Counted from the stretch's first letter, positions 10,511 through 21,818 are shown. The stretch: DNA of 47,678 nt from Candidatus Enterousia scatequi (GCA_018064405.1 JAGHVG010000011.1:1-47678), one strand, 5' to 3'. A program made the numbers and translations. Notes: generated by a model not told the origin, from the sequence alone.

Positions 10511-11569
10511 ATGAAAATTATAGACAGATATTTTACCCGGCAATTGATCGCAATATTCTTGGTGTTATTGTTAATATTAACGGGTTTGGCATGGATGATG
10601 GAAATTATGTCCATGATGAAATTCTTGATGACTTATGGTGTTAACTTTGGTGATTTTTTGGGCTTAACCGCATTGATGATACCGTTTATTGCGTCAATAA
10701 TAATACCGTTTGTGACATTTATAGCGATTATATTTGTTTACAACAAAACAATATCTGAAAACGAAGTTACAGTTATTGCTGCATCTGGACAATCGCCTGC
10801 CCAGATTGCGCGCCCTGCGCTAAGATTGGCATTGGTAATTACGGCGGTACATTTGTTGTTAAATGTTTTTATTGTTCCGATTAGTCAGGACCAGTTTTAT
10901 AACACACAGTGGAATTTGCGTTATGGATTGGCACACCTGAAATTGCAAGAATCTGCATTTACAGAATTAACCGACAATTTGGTCGTTTATGTGGAAGGGG
11001 TTTCTGGGTATGATATGTCACAGTTAATGTTGTCTGATATGCGTGATGAAAAAAATCAGGTTGTTATATTTGCAGAGAAAGGAAAACTAGTATCCACGGT
11101 TCATGGATTATCAATTGTCATGTCAAACGGGTCATTACAATTTATGTCTGATAATTTAATTACAGGAACGTTTGATACGTTTGATATGGATTTAAATGTG
11201 GCGGAAAAGGAAAACGAACGTTCGTTTCGTGTTCGCAGAATATCAACGTATTCTTTGATACGAAATTTATTGGATGCGCCAAATATGCGCCAACATAAAA
11301 TCATATTGTCTGAAATGTCAACGCGTTTGTTGTTACCTTTAATGAATTTACTATTGGCGGCTGTGTGTTTGTTGATATTATTAAAAACATCTCTGTTGCG
11401 CAGACGTGCCAGTTTTGCCCCTATGTTTGCGGTTATATCTATGGCAGTTATAATGGCAACCTATATGTCATTGTCCAATATGGTTGAACATATATACGAT
11501 TTTGGGATTTTGGCATGCGGGGTGTTAATCTGTTTAATGTGTACAATATTTTTATTACATAAAAAATGA
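10511..11569 (+). CDS. lptF: LPS export permease, LptF/LptG (YjgP/YjgQ) family
   Basis: MKIIDRYFTRQLIAIFLVLLLILTGLAWM... with VTFIAIIFVYNKTISENEVTVIAASGQSPAQIARPALRLAL. Confidence 0.88.
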   Translation: MKIIDRYFTRQLIAIFLVLLLILTGLAWMMEIMSMMKFLMTYGVNFGDFLGLTALMIPFIASIIIPFVTFIAIIFVYNKTISENEVTVIAASGQSPAQIARPALRLALVITAVHLLLNVFIVPISQDQFYNTQWNLRYGLAHLKLQESAFTELTDNLVVYVEGVSGYDMSQLMLSDMRDEKNQVVIFAEKGKLVSTVHGLSIVMSNGSLQFMSDNLITGTFDTFDMDLNVAEKENERSFRVRRISTYSLIRNLLDAPNMRQHKIILSEMSTRLLLPLMNLLLAAVCLLILLKTSLLRRRASFAPMFAVISMAVIMATYMSLSNMVEHIYDFGILACGVLICLMCTIFLLHKK

Positions 11570-13572
11570 ATAGGTTGTTAGGTTTCTTTTTAGTGTACTT
11601 TTTAACATACAATTATGTGTATGCCGTTGCCCTTGATGCTGAATCGCCAAAGACAATCAAGGCAAATAAAATAGAATATAATGTTAAAACTAAATCGATT
11701 GCTACATCTGGAAAAACAGAAATAACAAATGTTGCTGGTCAAAAACTAACATTGACTGGTTCTAAAATTACCGATAATGCCCAGACAATTTCTGGACAAA
11801 ACATAGAATTATGGTTGGGCCCCAGGGTTTATGTGAAATCATCAGATATCACACGTGATAGTGATATAACCATCGCAAATAATGCGGTGTTTACTGCGTG
11901 TAATGATTGCGACAAAATGGGGAATGCTTGGTCTGTACGCGCATCCAGTATAAAGCATGACAATAAAAGACATGAATTATATTTTACTAATCCTGTGGTA
12001 TGGATATATGATACGGCCCCTGTATTTTGGTTCCCGTATTATGAAATGCCAGATCCGTCTGTAAAGCATAGAAGTGGTTTTTTAACACCTGATTTACAAT
12101 CCACAAATAATATGGGAACGCGAATCAATTTACCATTGTATATTGCACTATCTGATACGCATGATTTTACAACAACGTTATCTTATTTAACCAAAGAAAA
12201 CCCGCTGTTTCAATTTGAACATCGTTTAAATATATCCCATGGTGAATTTAAAACAAGTGGTTCATATACGCATAACAAGGAAGGTAAAGACAGGTGGGGC
12301 ATATTTCATGATGATGTAATAGAATTGGGTGATTATGCTAGGGCAAGCGTGTTTATAGAACGTGTGTCTGATAAAACATATTTGCAAAAATATGGTTTTG
12401 ATATGTATAAACCTTATCTGGATTCTGGTGCAAAGTTAGAGGTTTTTGGTCAATCAGGATATGCTGTGGCGGATGCTCATGTCTTTCAAACACTTAAATC
12501 CGGTCGGTATTCTATATCTGGTGATATATTACCAAACGTTCATGGTATATATCAGACAGATCCATTTTTTAATGAAACATATGCATTATTTACTGGTGAT
12601 GTTTTGGGCGTGTCTGGGGATAATACGTCTATGCAGCGTGTTGTTGGTGATGCACGTATAGTGTCACCTTGGACACTGTGGGGCGGAAACCGTTTAACAT
12701 TGAGTGCTGATGTTCGCTATGATTTATACAATTTTAATAAAACAGATATGATAGACGGCAGTGTTTTTTCCGGAATAAAGACACGTTTTTTACCAAGTGG
12801 ATATATAGAATGGGGTTTGCCATTATATAAACCATCAGATAATTGGACACACATTATAGAACCGCGTGCACGATTAACAATTATGCGCAAGTTAGACAAT
12901 GAAGTATTTATGGAAAATAATGATTCTGCCGGAACATTTTTATCTGATGAAGTATTGTTTTCTGACAACCGTTTTTCAGGGTATGATTTGTGGGAAAATG
13001 GAACGTTTGCGGATTATGGTATGCAGTGGTCTGCATTTAATACAAACAACAATGTATCTGTGTTTTTGGGTCAATCGTATGATATTACTGAACGTGCAGA
13101 TACCGATCCTTTAAGTGGTTTCCACAATGGAATGTCAGATTTTGTCGGTCGCATAGAATACAACACAACACAATGGTTTGATATAAAAACAAGATTTCGT
13201 TTGTCGCAACAAGATTTATCTTTGCATCATATTGAATCAAATGCGCGTATTGGAACGTCGCATAATTACATAAATGTTGGACATATGTGGACGCAACAAC
13301 TAGAAGATTTATATGCACAAACTCAGGATATACATGAACTTATTGCGGGTTTTGGTGTTCAAATGACCGACAGGTTGTCTGCACGTTTTAACGCAATATA
13401 TAACGTTGCCTCAAACAGTTTTCAACGGCATTATGGTGGTCTGTTTTACGATCATCCTTGTTTTTATTTGGCCCTTACATATAAACACGATAATGCGGTT
13501 AAGGGCGATTATGTTGGTGATACTACTTTTCAATTTAAGTTTGGTATTACTATTGATGGACAAAAATATTAA
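11566..13572 (+). CDS. lptD: LPS-assembly protein LptD
   Basis: OstA-like N-terminal domain (KTIKANKIEYNVKTKSIATSGKTEI...), PVFWFPYYEMPDPSVKHRSGFLTPDL, beta-barrel C-terminus; ATGA overlap with lptF. Confidence 0.9.
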   Translation: MNRLLGFFLVYFLTYNYVYAVALDAESPKTIKANKIEYNVKTKSIATSGKTEITNVAGQKLTLTGSKITDNAQTISGQNIELWLGPRVYVKSSDITRDSDITIANNAVFTACNDCDKMGNAWSVRASSIKHDNKRHELYFTNPVVWIYDTAPVFWFPYYEMPDPSVKHRSGFLTPDLQSTNNMGTRINLPLYIALSDTHDFTTTLSYLTKENPLFQFEHRLNISHGEFKTSGSYTHNKEGKDRWGIFHDDVIELGDYARASVFIERVSDKTYLQKYGFDMYKPYLDSGAKLEVFGQSGYAVADAHVFQTLKSGRYSISGDILPNVHGIYQTDPFFNETYALFTGDVLGVSGDNTSMQRVVGDARIVSPWTLWGGNRLTLSADVRYDLYNFNKTDMIDGSVFSGIKTRFLPSGYIEWGLPLYKPSDNWTHIIEPRARLTIMRKLDNEVFMENNDSAGTFLSDEVLFSDNRFSGYDLWENGTFADYGMQWSAFNTNNNVSVFLGQSYDITERADTDPLSGFHNGMSDFVGRIEYNTTQWFDIKTRFRLSQQDLSLHHIESNARIGTSHNYINVGHMWTQQLEDLYAQTQDIHELIAGFGVQMTDRLSARFNAIYNVASNSFQRHYGGLFYDHPCFYLALTYKHDNAVKGDYVGDTTFQFKFGITIDGQKY

Positions 13573-13584
13573 AGGAGAGATAAA

Positions 13585-14403
13585 ATGAAAAAAATAATTA
13601 CATTTTTGTTTTGTATCACATGTTTACCTGCGTGGTCAGCAACTGTTGTTGCGACGATAAATTCTACACCAATTACGGATACAGATGTCACTGCGCGGAC
13701 ACAACTGATGGCGCGGCAGGGTAAAACACCTACGGATAATCGCAAGGTTGCGTTACAAAATATAATTGATGATTATGTGAAATTGGACTATGCAGCAAAT
13801 TTTGGTGTTAAACCAACGGCCAAGGATGCGGACGCAGAATTGCAGAAACTGAATTTAGACAATCTATCTGCATCTGAACGTGAAATTGCCCGCAATGCCA
13901 TACGTGCAGAAATGGCGTGGCAGGTAATAATCGCGCGAACAATTGTACCAATGGTTGATATATCTGATGCGGATATAAAGGCAGAAACCGCCGCATTGGC
14001 GCGTGATCGTGGATTGCCAATAGAAGTTACACTGGTGCGATTAGTGGATATTCCTAAAAAGGTAGCTGCAAAATTACAAAACCCATCTTCATGTGATGAA
14101 GCTGTTAAAATGGCCGAAGATTTAGGTGGTGCCCCACAAAAATTTACGGCAGTTCAGTATGAATTGTCTCAGGATATCCGTGATCGTATTGTTGATTTGC
14201 CTGAATTAACCTGGTCACCGGTTTTTGATAATACTGTTGTTTTGATTTGCGATACCAAGAAAACAGCGGAATATGGTAAATTGGATGAAATTATAAAGCA
14301 AAACGCATTGTATAAGCAGGCAATGTTTTTGGCCGATGAACAATTAAAGCAACTACGGCGCAAGGCGGTTGTTGTTATCACAGATGATAGATATAAACTA
14401 TGA
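13585..14403 (+). CDS. SurA-like periplasmic chaperone/peptidylprolyl isomerase family protein
   Basis: Signal peptide plus SurA N-terminal-like segment (VVATINSTPITDTDVTARTQLMARQG...); follows lptD as in proteobacterial lptD-surA clusters. Confidence 0.72.
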   Translation: MKKIITFLFCITCLPAWSATVVATINSTPITDTDVTARTQLMARQGKTPTDNRKVALQNIIDDYVKLDYAANFGVKPTAKDADAELQKLNLDNLSASEREIARNAIRAEMAWQVIIARTIVPMVDISDADIKAETAALARDRGLPIEVTLVRLVDIPKKVAAKLQNPSSCDEAVKMAEDLGGAPQKFTAVQYELSQDIRDRIVDLPELTWSPVFDNTVVLICDTKKTAEYGKLDEIIKQNALYKQAMFLADEQLKQLRRKAVVVITDDRYKL

Positions 14404-15503
14404 AGCAGATATTATTTTCTTTGACGAAACCAGAACTGGAAAATTACGTTGACACGTTTGGTCAACCAAAATTCCGTGCACAGCAAATTCGCGATTGGAT
14501 GACGCGTGGTGCACCTGACTTTGCATCAATGAAAAATATTCCTGAAAAACTACGTAATGATTTAGATGCGGTTGCGCAAACTTTACCTGTTCGCGTTGTA
14601 AAACGTTTGCAATCATCCGATGGTCAAACAACCAAGTTTTTGTTGGAACTGCATGATAATGAACAAATAGAATGTGTTTTGATGCGTACCACCTATGGCA
14701 ACAGCGTATGTGTCAGTTCCCAGGCCGGTTGTGCAATGGGATGCAAATTTTGTGCCAGTACTTTGTTAGGTTTAAAACGTAATTTAACGGTTGATGAAAT
14801 TTATTCACAAATTTTGGTTGCACAATGGGAGTTAAGAAACGGAACGGGTACCAATCCAAACGGCGACCCAAATAATAACGATGTATCGCATATTGTTGTT
14901 ATGGGAACGGGCGAACCATTACAAAACACGCAAAATGTTATTGGTTTTTTGGAACGCGCAAATCGTGACATGAATATTTCATGGCGGCGTATAACCGTAT
15001 CAACATGCGGTATAGTTCCCGGGATTCATGATTTGGTCAGTTGGGGACGTCCGATAAATCTGGCAATATCTTTGCACGCACCAAATGATGAACTGCGCTC
15101 AAAAATTATGCCAATAAATAATAAGTATAAAATTAGTGAGGTTTTATCAGCCGCAGACGAATTTACAAATCTGCATAATCGTCAGTTAATGATAGAATAT
15201 ATTTTACTGGGTAAAAAGGACGAAAATGGCGAAACGGTTCTATATAATTGTACACCCGATTTGGCAGGCGATTTATCAGATTTGTTGCGCGGTAAAAATG
15301 TGATGGTGAATTTAATTCCTTGGAATGCTGTTGATGAACGTGATTTTGCATCGCCATCTGGAAATGCGGTGCATCGTTTCCAGGATGTTTTGATTCAAAA
15401 TGGTATTCACACAAGAATAAGACGGGAACGCGGAACAGATATTGGTTCGGCATGCGGTCAATTAAGATTAAATAACAACAAGGATAAACAAAAATGCAAT
15501 TAA
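14400..15503 (+). CDS. rlmN: Dual-specificity 23S rRNA/tRNA adenine-C2 methyltransferase RlmN
   Basis: Radical SAM motif GCAMGCKFCAST; VVMGTGEPLQNTQNV; SLHAPNDELRSKIMPINNKY. Confidence 0.96.
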   Translation: MKQILFSLTKPELENYVDTFGQPKFRAQQIRDWMTRGAPDFASMKNIPEKLRNDLDAVAQTLPVRVVKRLQSSDGQTTKFLLELHDNEQIECVLMRTTYGNSVCVSSQAGCAMGCKFCASTLLGLKRNLTVDEIYSQILVAQWELRNGTGTNPNGDPNNNDVSHIVVMGTGEPLQNTQNVIGFLERANRDMNISWRRITVSTCGIVPGIHDLVSWGRPINLAISLHAPNDELRSKIMPINNKYKISEVLSAADEFTNLHNRQLMIEYILLGKKDENGETVLYNCTPDLAGDLSDLLRGKNVMVNLIPWNAVDERDFASPSGNAVHRFQDVLIQNGIHTRIRRERGTDIGSACGQLRLNNNKDKQKCN

Positions 15504-16240
15504 AATATATTACCTGTTCTGACCCGCGTGAATTCAACGATATAAACGATATTATAAAATTGGGGCAAATATCACCATTGGTTGAAATTGCGATTCAATC
15601 ACACCCATCAAAAATGTCACCCGGTATGCCACGTTTCCAGTGGTTTGAAGAATTGGTTTTACGGGTTGCCTCTGATAAATCATCAAAAATAAATTTAGCA
15701 ATGCATATAAACCGGGAATATTGTGATAGTATATGCCGTTTTGGTAAAATACCAACAGAAATAAAGCAGTTTTTTGATTTTACGTATGAAAACGGATCAC
15801 CAATTATACAACGTATACAGTTAAATATGCCCGCAGACACCGCAAAAAAGGTGAATATACGTAAATTATCTGAATTAATTGCAGCGGATTCAAAACGTGA
15901 GTTTATTTTTCAATATAATGACGAAACGAAAACCGCTGTTCAAAATATGTATAAAATGGGAACTTGTTTTTCTGTGTTATACGATGCGTCTGGTGGGCGC
16001 GGTATGTCACCGGCTGCATGGCAAAAACCTGTGTTTGCGAATCGTTTTCAGGGGTATTCTGGCGGAATATCCCCAGCAAATGTTATTAAAAACCTTGATG
16101 ATATCAATTCTGTGGTGTGGGCAAAGAAAAGGCCAATCTGGATTGATGCCGAAGGAAGATTGAAACAATATGACATGTTTAATATCGATTTGGCGCGTAC
16201 CTATATAAACAACGCATTGGCATGGCAAAAAATACGATAA
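15494..16240 (+). CDS. TrpF-like (phosphoribosylanthranilate isomerase-like) beta/alpha-barrel protein
   Basis: C-terminal YDASGGRGMSPAAWQKP...GYSGGISPANVIKNLDDI...WIDAEGRLK resembles TrpF phosphate-binding motifs; overlaps the rlmN 3' end. Confidence 0.5.
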   Translation: MQLKYITCSDPREFNDINDIIKLGQISPLVEIAIQSHPSKMSPGMPRFQWFEELVLRVASDKSSKINLAMHINREYCDSICRFGKIPTEIKQFFDFTYENGSPIIQRIQLNMPADTAKKVNIRKLSELIAADSKREFIFQYNDETKTAVQNMYKMGTCFSVLYDASGGRGMSPAAWQKPVFANRFQGYSGGISPANVIKNLDDINSVVWAKKRPIWIDAEGRLKQYDMFNIDLARTYINNALAWQKIR

Positions 16241-16303
16241 AATGCCACTTGTTTTAGTTTTGTTTTTTGTTTAGTATAACATTTGTTAAAAAGGGGGAAA
16301 TAA

Positions 16304-17032
16304 ATGCAGCAATCGTTATCAGAAAAAAGATTTTTAGGACCAATAATTTTGGCACTGGGGTTGTTTTTTGCCGGCCTTTTGCCGGGATATTTCTATTATA
16401 GTTCTAAATTTGACAACAATACTGTAACCGTTAAGGGACTGGCGGAACAGGATGTTGTATCGGATTTAGCAATTTGGAAAATCAAATTTGTCGCCACAGG
16501 AAATGATTTGGTTGCAACTAAATCAAGCATTGAACAGCAAACAAATGCGATTGTGGCTTTCTTGAAAGATAATGGTTTTGAAGATGCAGAAATTGAAAGT
16601 GGCCAATTAGAAACACATGATGTAATGGCGGATGCCTATCGTAGCGAGCCGGTAAATACCCGGTTCATTTTGACAAAAACAATGTTTTTGCGTTCAACCA
16701 AGGTAAACGATGTAGCATCCGCGTTTGCCAAGACGGGCGATTTGATAAACCAGGGTGTTGTTTTTGATAACGAATATATGTTCCCTGTATCATATATATT
16801 TACGGGTTTGAATGCTATCAAACCACAAATGTTGGAATTGGCAACGAAAAATGCACACGAAGCAGCATTGGAATTCGCCAAGAGTTCAAATAGTCATGTC
16901 GGTAAAATTCATAAGGCAAACCAGGGTGTATTTTCTATTTTGCCACGTGATGAAACAAATATGTCGGATGCATCGCAACAGATAAATAAAAAAGTTCGCG
17001 TTGTTTCAACCATAGAATATTATTTGGATTAA
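16304..17032 (+). CDS. SIMPL domain (DUF541) protein
   Basis: TVTVKGLAEQDVVSDLAIWKIKFVATGNDL... and KKVRVVSTIEYYLD typical of SIMPL proteins; N-terminal TM. Confidence 0.8.
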   Translation: MQQSLSEKRFLGPIILALGLFFAGLLPGYFYYSSKFDNNTVTVKGLAEQDVVSDLAIWKIKFVATGNDLVATKSSIEQQTNAIVAFLKDNGFEDAEIESGQLETHDVMADAYRSEPVNTRFILTKTMFLRSTKVNDVASAFAKTGDLINQGVVFDNEYMFPVSYIFTGLNAIKPQMLELATKNAHEAALEFAKSSNSHVGKIHKANQGVFSILPRDETNMSDASQQINKKVRVVSTIEYYLD

Positions 17033-17033
17033 T

Positions 17034-17056
17034 AAAACGCCCATTTGGGCGTTTTT
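17034..17056. terminator. Bidirectional terminator between the SIMPL gene and accC
   Basis: aaaacgcccatttgggcgttttt between convergent genes. Confidence 0.82.
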
Positions 17057-18401
17057 AATTTTGTGCTAAGAAATTTTCCAACCAGTGGTTATCAATATTT
17101 AATTTTCTAACATCGCTGTTTGCTAATAAGCGCTTGTGCAATGGAATCGTTGTTTTGACCCCATCTATGATAAATTCGTCCAGTGCCCTATCGGCGCGCA
17201 TGATGCACGCGGTGCGATTCTGGGCGTGTACAATTAATTTGGCAATCATAGAATCGTATGTTGGTGGAATTGTATATCCAGTATATGCCGCTGAATCAAC
17301 ACGTACACCCAATCCGCCCGATGGTGAATATTGCGTCAGTGTGCCTGGATTTGGAATAAATGTTTCAGGATCTTCGGCATTTATGCGAAATTCAATCGCG
17401 TGTCCATGTGGAATGACATTAGATTGGTCATATCCTAATTTTTCGCCAGCTGCGACACGAATTTGTTCGCGAACTAAATCTATGCCATATACCGCTTCTG
17501 TCACAGGATGTTCAACCTGCAGACGGGTATTCATTTCCAGAAAATAGAATTTACCATCTTCATACATAAATTCAAATGTCCCGACATTGCTGTATCCCAT
17601 TTTCTTTGCGGCTGTTTTGCACGTTTCTATCATATCATCACGTTGTTTTTGGGTGAGTATCGCCGCAGGGCATTCTTCCATAACTTTCTGATTTTTGCGT
17701 TGCAAGGAACAATCACGTTCACCAAACACAACCACATTACCATGGTTGTCGCCTAAAATCTGAAATTCAATATGCCGTGGATGTAATAGCAGTTTCTCCA
17801 TATACAATGTATCATCGCCAAAACCGGACTTTGCCTCACTCTTGGTCACTTGATATGCCTCTGCCATATCGTCTGGACACATTACTGGTCTTATTCCGCG
17901 CCCGCCACCGCCAGCAGCGGCCTTTAACATAACGGGATATCCAATTTTATTAGCCCATTTTAATGCATCGGGCAAACTCTTAATCGCGCCATCTGATCCT
18001 GGAACAACAGGCAAACCACATTTTATTGCTGTTTGTTTGGCATTAACCTTATCCCCCATACGTTCAATCATATCAGGACTTGGACCAATCCAAATAATAC
18101 CATGTGATTCAACCTTGCGCGCAAAATCTGCGTTTTCAGACAGAAAACCATATCCAGGATGTATCGCATCTGCATTTGTTAACAGCGCAGCCGTTAAAAT
18201 TGCAGATTCATTAAGATATGAATCGCGCGCAGGTGCAGGACCAATGCACACAGATTCATCAGCCAACTGTGCGTGCATAGCGTTTTTGTCCGCACTTGAA
18301 TAAACGGCGACTGTGCGTATGCCCATATCCCTGCATGCGCGAATAATACGCAGTGCTATTTCACCACGATTAGCAATTAAAACTTTTTTTATTTTAGGCA
18401 T
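17055..18401 (-). CDS. accC: Acetyl-CoA carboxylase biotin carboxylase subunit
   Basis: KKVLIANRGEIALRIIRACRDMGI, KAAAGGGGRGI, FLEMNTRLQVEHPVTE. Confidence 0.97.
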   Translation of the reverse strand: MPKIKKVLIANRGEIALRIIRACRDMGIRTVAVYSSADKNAMHAQLADESVCIGPAPARDSYLNESAILTAALLTNADAIHPGYGFLSENADFARKVESHGIIWIGPSPDMIERMGDKVNAKQTAIKCGLPVVPGSDGAIKSLPDALKWANKIGYPVMLKAAAGGGGRGIRPVMCPDDMAEAYQVTKSEAKSGFGDDTLYMEKLLLHPRHIEFQILGDNHGNVVVFGERDCSLQRKNQKVMEECPAAILTQKQRDDMIETCKTAAKKMGYSNVGTFEFMYEDGKFYFLEMNTRLQVEHPVTEAVYGIDLVREQIRVAAGEKLGYDQSNVIPHGHAIEFRINAEDPETFIPNPGTLTQYSPSGGLGVRVDSAAYTGYTIPPTYDSMIAKLIVHAQNRTACIMRADRALDEFIIDGVKTTIPLHKRLLANSDVRKLNIDNHWLENFLAQN

Positions 18402-18402
18402 T

Positions 18403-18831
18403 TTATTCTATAACAATTAATGGTTGTCCAAATTCAACTGCGGCACCATCAGAAACCAAAATTTCTTTAACAACACCGTTTTGTGTTGCTTTAATGGGGT
18501 TAAAGGTTTTCATGGCCTCAACCATGGCGACTGTATCACCCGCCGAAACTGTTGATCCAACCTGGACAAATGGTTTTGCGCCTGGTTCGGGGGCCAAATA
18601 CACAACGCCAACCATTGGTGATGTTAATGCATTTGTATTATTGGTGTCTGCTGTTTTTTGCTGTGCTGCCGAAACAGTCATAGTGGGCATAGCAACAGTT
18701 TTTTCCTTAGACAAATGAATATGCTTACGATATACACCAAACAAGAACTGGCGTTCCAAATCCAATTCTGTTATTCCCATGTCATCCATAATCTTAGACA
18801 TGTTTTCCACGGTTGCACGAAAAGATGTCAT
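18403..18831 (-). CDS. accB: Acetyl-CoA carboxylase biotin carboxyl carrier protein
   Basis: C-terminal biotinyl domain with VEAMKTFNPIKA; directly upstream of accC. Confidence 0.95.
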   Translation of the reverse strand: MTSFRATVENMSKIMDDMGITELDLERQFLFGVYRKHIHLSKEKTVAMPTMTVSAAQQKTADTNNTNALTSPMVGVVYLAPEPGAKPFVQVGSTVSAGDTVAMVEAMKTFNPIKATQNGVVKEILVSDGAAVEFGQPLIVIE

Positions 18832-18890
18832 ATAAAATCCTTTTTACGTTATATGTTTAAGGTAAATTTTACCCGAAAATCCCCCGATTG

Positions 18891-19130
18891 TCAAGGAACA
18901 GGGTCATATCCAAACCCACCACCCGGTCTGCAACGGAAAATACGATTTAATGCTAATTTTATCCCCTTTATAATGCCGTGTTTTTCTATTGCCTGTTTGG
19001 CATATTCACTGCATGTTGGGGTAAATCTGCACGCAGCACGCCCAGATATAAAAGGCGATATTCCACGCTGGTACAGAATAATCAATTTTATTACCAGTAA
19101 ACTAAGCAAAGATTTATTTTTTGCCGCCAT
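18891..19130 (-). CDS. yidD: Membrane protein insertion efficiency factor YidD
   Basis: [38 protein letters not shown]...[14 protein letters not shown]. Confidence 0.95.
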   Translation of the reverse strand: MAAKNKSLLSLLVIKLIILYQRGISPFISGRAACRFTPTCSEYAKQAIEKHGIIKGIKLALNRIFRCRPGGGFGYDPVP

Positions 19131-19458
19131 ATTGTTTTTTCAAATATGCCAATGCTTTACGCATGGCCTCACGCCCATCGTCGCGCGTAGCGGTTAGTAT
19201 TGCCGCCCGTGATATAAACACATAATCATATTCAGGCAGCATTAATTTATCGTTAAAACGTATCCAGTCACGCAGCAGGCGTTTCGCCCTATTACGATGA
19301 ACGGCAAATTTAAACACCCGTTTTGTTACTTTCAGTCCATATCGTGGCGCCCCAGGTGTTTTTGTTGGAATCGTGCGAACAACAAAAAACGCACTCTTTG
19401 CCACAGGGCTATCCTCTGGCGCTAGGAAATCAGTATGTTTTTTTATTGTATCTCGCAT
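19114..19458 (-). CDS. rnpA: Ribonuclease P protein component
   Basis: RnpA-type [29 protein letters not shown]; overlaps yidD. Confidence 0.92.
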   Translation of the reverse strand: MRDTIKKHTDFLAPEDSPVAKSAFFVVRTIPTKTPGAPRYGLKVTKRVFKFAVHRNRAKRLLRDWIRFNDKLMLPEYDYVFISRAAILTATRDDGREAMRKALAYLKKQYGGKK

Positions 19459-19525
19459 AATACTAGCAATAATACCACAATATATCGTAATGCAAATAAA
19501 AAAGGTATTTTTAGGTGCATGGCAC

Positions 19526-19554
19526 TTGCTTTTTTAGGTTTGGGGTTTTATAGT
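19526..19554 (+). promoter_or_regulatory. Sigma70-type promoter of mreB
   Basis: TTGCTT - 17 bp - TATAGT, 30 nt upstream of the mreB ATG. Confidence 0.6.
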
Positions 19555-19575
19555 GGAAAAAACGATAATTTTTAG

Positions 19576-20632
<1,057 letters not shown>

Positions 20633-20634
<2 letters not shown>

Positions 20635-20663
20635 AAAAACGTCCGTTTGGACGTTTTTTTATT
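20633..20663. terminator. Bidirectional terminator between mreB and rpsO
   Basis: aaaaaacgtccgtttggacgttttttt between convergent genes. Confidence 0.85.
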
Positions 20664-20934
20664 ATTTACGCAGACCCAATTTTTTAATCAAATCTTCGTA
20701 TTCAGCATCGCTATTCTTTTTGATGTATGCCAACAACTTTTTACGACGGTTAACCATCAACAACAAACCACGTTTAGAATGTTTGTCATTATGATTATCC
20801 TTCATATGTTGGGTCAAATTACGAATGCGTTCTGTTAAAACAGCAACCTGAGATGCGGCACTGCCACCATTATCTTTATCAGTTGTTTTATATGCTTTAA
20901 TCAGTTCTGCTTTTTTTTCTTTTGTTACGGACAT
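20662..20934 (-). CDS. rpsO: 30S ribosomal protein S15
   Basis: [41 protein letters not shown]. Confidence 0.97.
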   Translation of the reverse strand: MSVTKEKKAELIKAYKTTDKDNGGSAASQVAVLTERIRNLTQHMKDNHNDKHSKRGLLLMVNRRKKLLAYIKKNSDAEYEDLIKKLGLRK

Positions 20935-20944
20935 TTTTTATCCT

Positions 20945-21814
20945 TTATATTGTGCGCACTGGGCGCAATGTTTGATCTGATACATCGCCAATACCGATAA
21001 AAACACCATTGTTATATATTCTATATCGGCCATCACGCGATGCGGTTTTAATAAATCCACCATTTTTATACAAAACAGCATCTTTATTATCAAGATTCAG
21101 AACCGGAATGTCCCCCAGTCCAAAATCAATCGGCATCAGATATTTTTCCAATGCCCCCGTATTATTAACCAGATTTTCCAGAAAATCAAGTTTTACCGCG
21201 TTTTTTATATCAAAACCATTTGTTTTTACGCGTTTTATCATATCAACTGTGCCAAATGTCCCCAGTTTTCTAGCAATATCACGCCCCAAACTACGAACGT
21301 ATGTTCCGCGTGTGCAACAAACCCTAAAATTATAAGATTTATCTTTAATGCCTAAAAATTCTAGTTTGTGTATAGTAATTTGTCTGGGGGGAATATTTGC
21401 GCTTTTCCCACCTCGCACAATATCGTATGCGCGTATTCCGTTGACATGGACAGATGAATATTGGGGTGGGGTTTGAAAAATATTGCCAATGAAATCAGGT
21501 AAAACGCGAACAATATCTTGTTCTGATGGGCTGTCGCCCCCCTGTTCTATTATCTTGCCGGTTATATCCAATGTATCAGTTTCAAAACCAAATTGAACAG
21601 AAAACAGATATTCTTTATTGCCGTCTGACAGGTCTTCAATAAAAGGAATCATTTTTGTTGCAGACCCAATGGCGATTGGCAGGACACCCGTTGCCATCGG
21701 ATCAAGCGTTCCAATATGACCCGATTTTTTTTCGCCGAATAATCGTGCAACGCGCGAAGATGCGCTTCTGCTGAACAGACCACTCGCTTTATCCAAAATA
21801 ATCCATCCGTTCAT
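20945..21814 (-). CDS. truB: tRNA pseudouridine(55) synthase TruB
   Basis: MNGWIILDKASGLFSRSASSRV...GHIGTLDPMATGVLPIAIG. Start taken at ATG 21814, not the TTG at 21826. Confidence 0.94.
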   Translation of the reverse strand: MNGWIILDKASGLFSRSASSRVARLFGEKKSGHIGTLDPMATGVLPIAIGSATKMIPFIEDLSDGNKEYLFSVQFGFETDTLDITGKIIEQGGDSPSEQDIVRVLPDFIGNIFQTPPQYSSVHVNGIRAYDIVRGGKSANIPPRQITIHKLEFLGIKDKSYNFRVCCTRGTYVRSLGRDIARKLGTFGTVDMIKRVKTNGFDIKNAVKLDFLENLVNNTGALEKYLMPIDFGLGDIPVLNLDNKDAVLYKNGGFIKTASRDGRYRIYNNGVFIGIGDVSDQTLRPVRTI

Positions 21815-21818
21815 GCGC

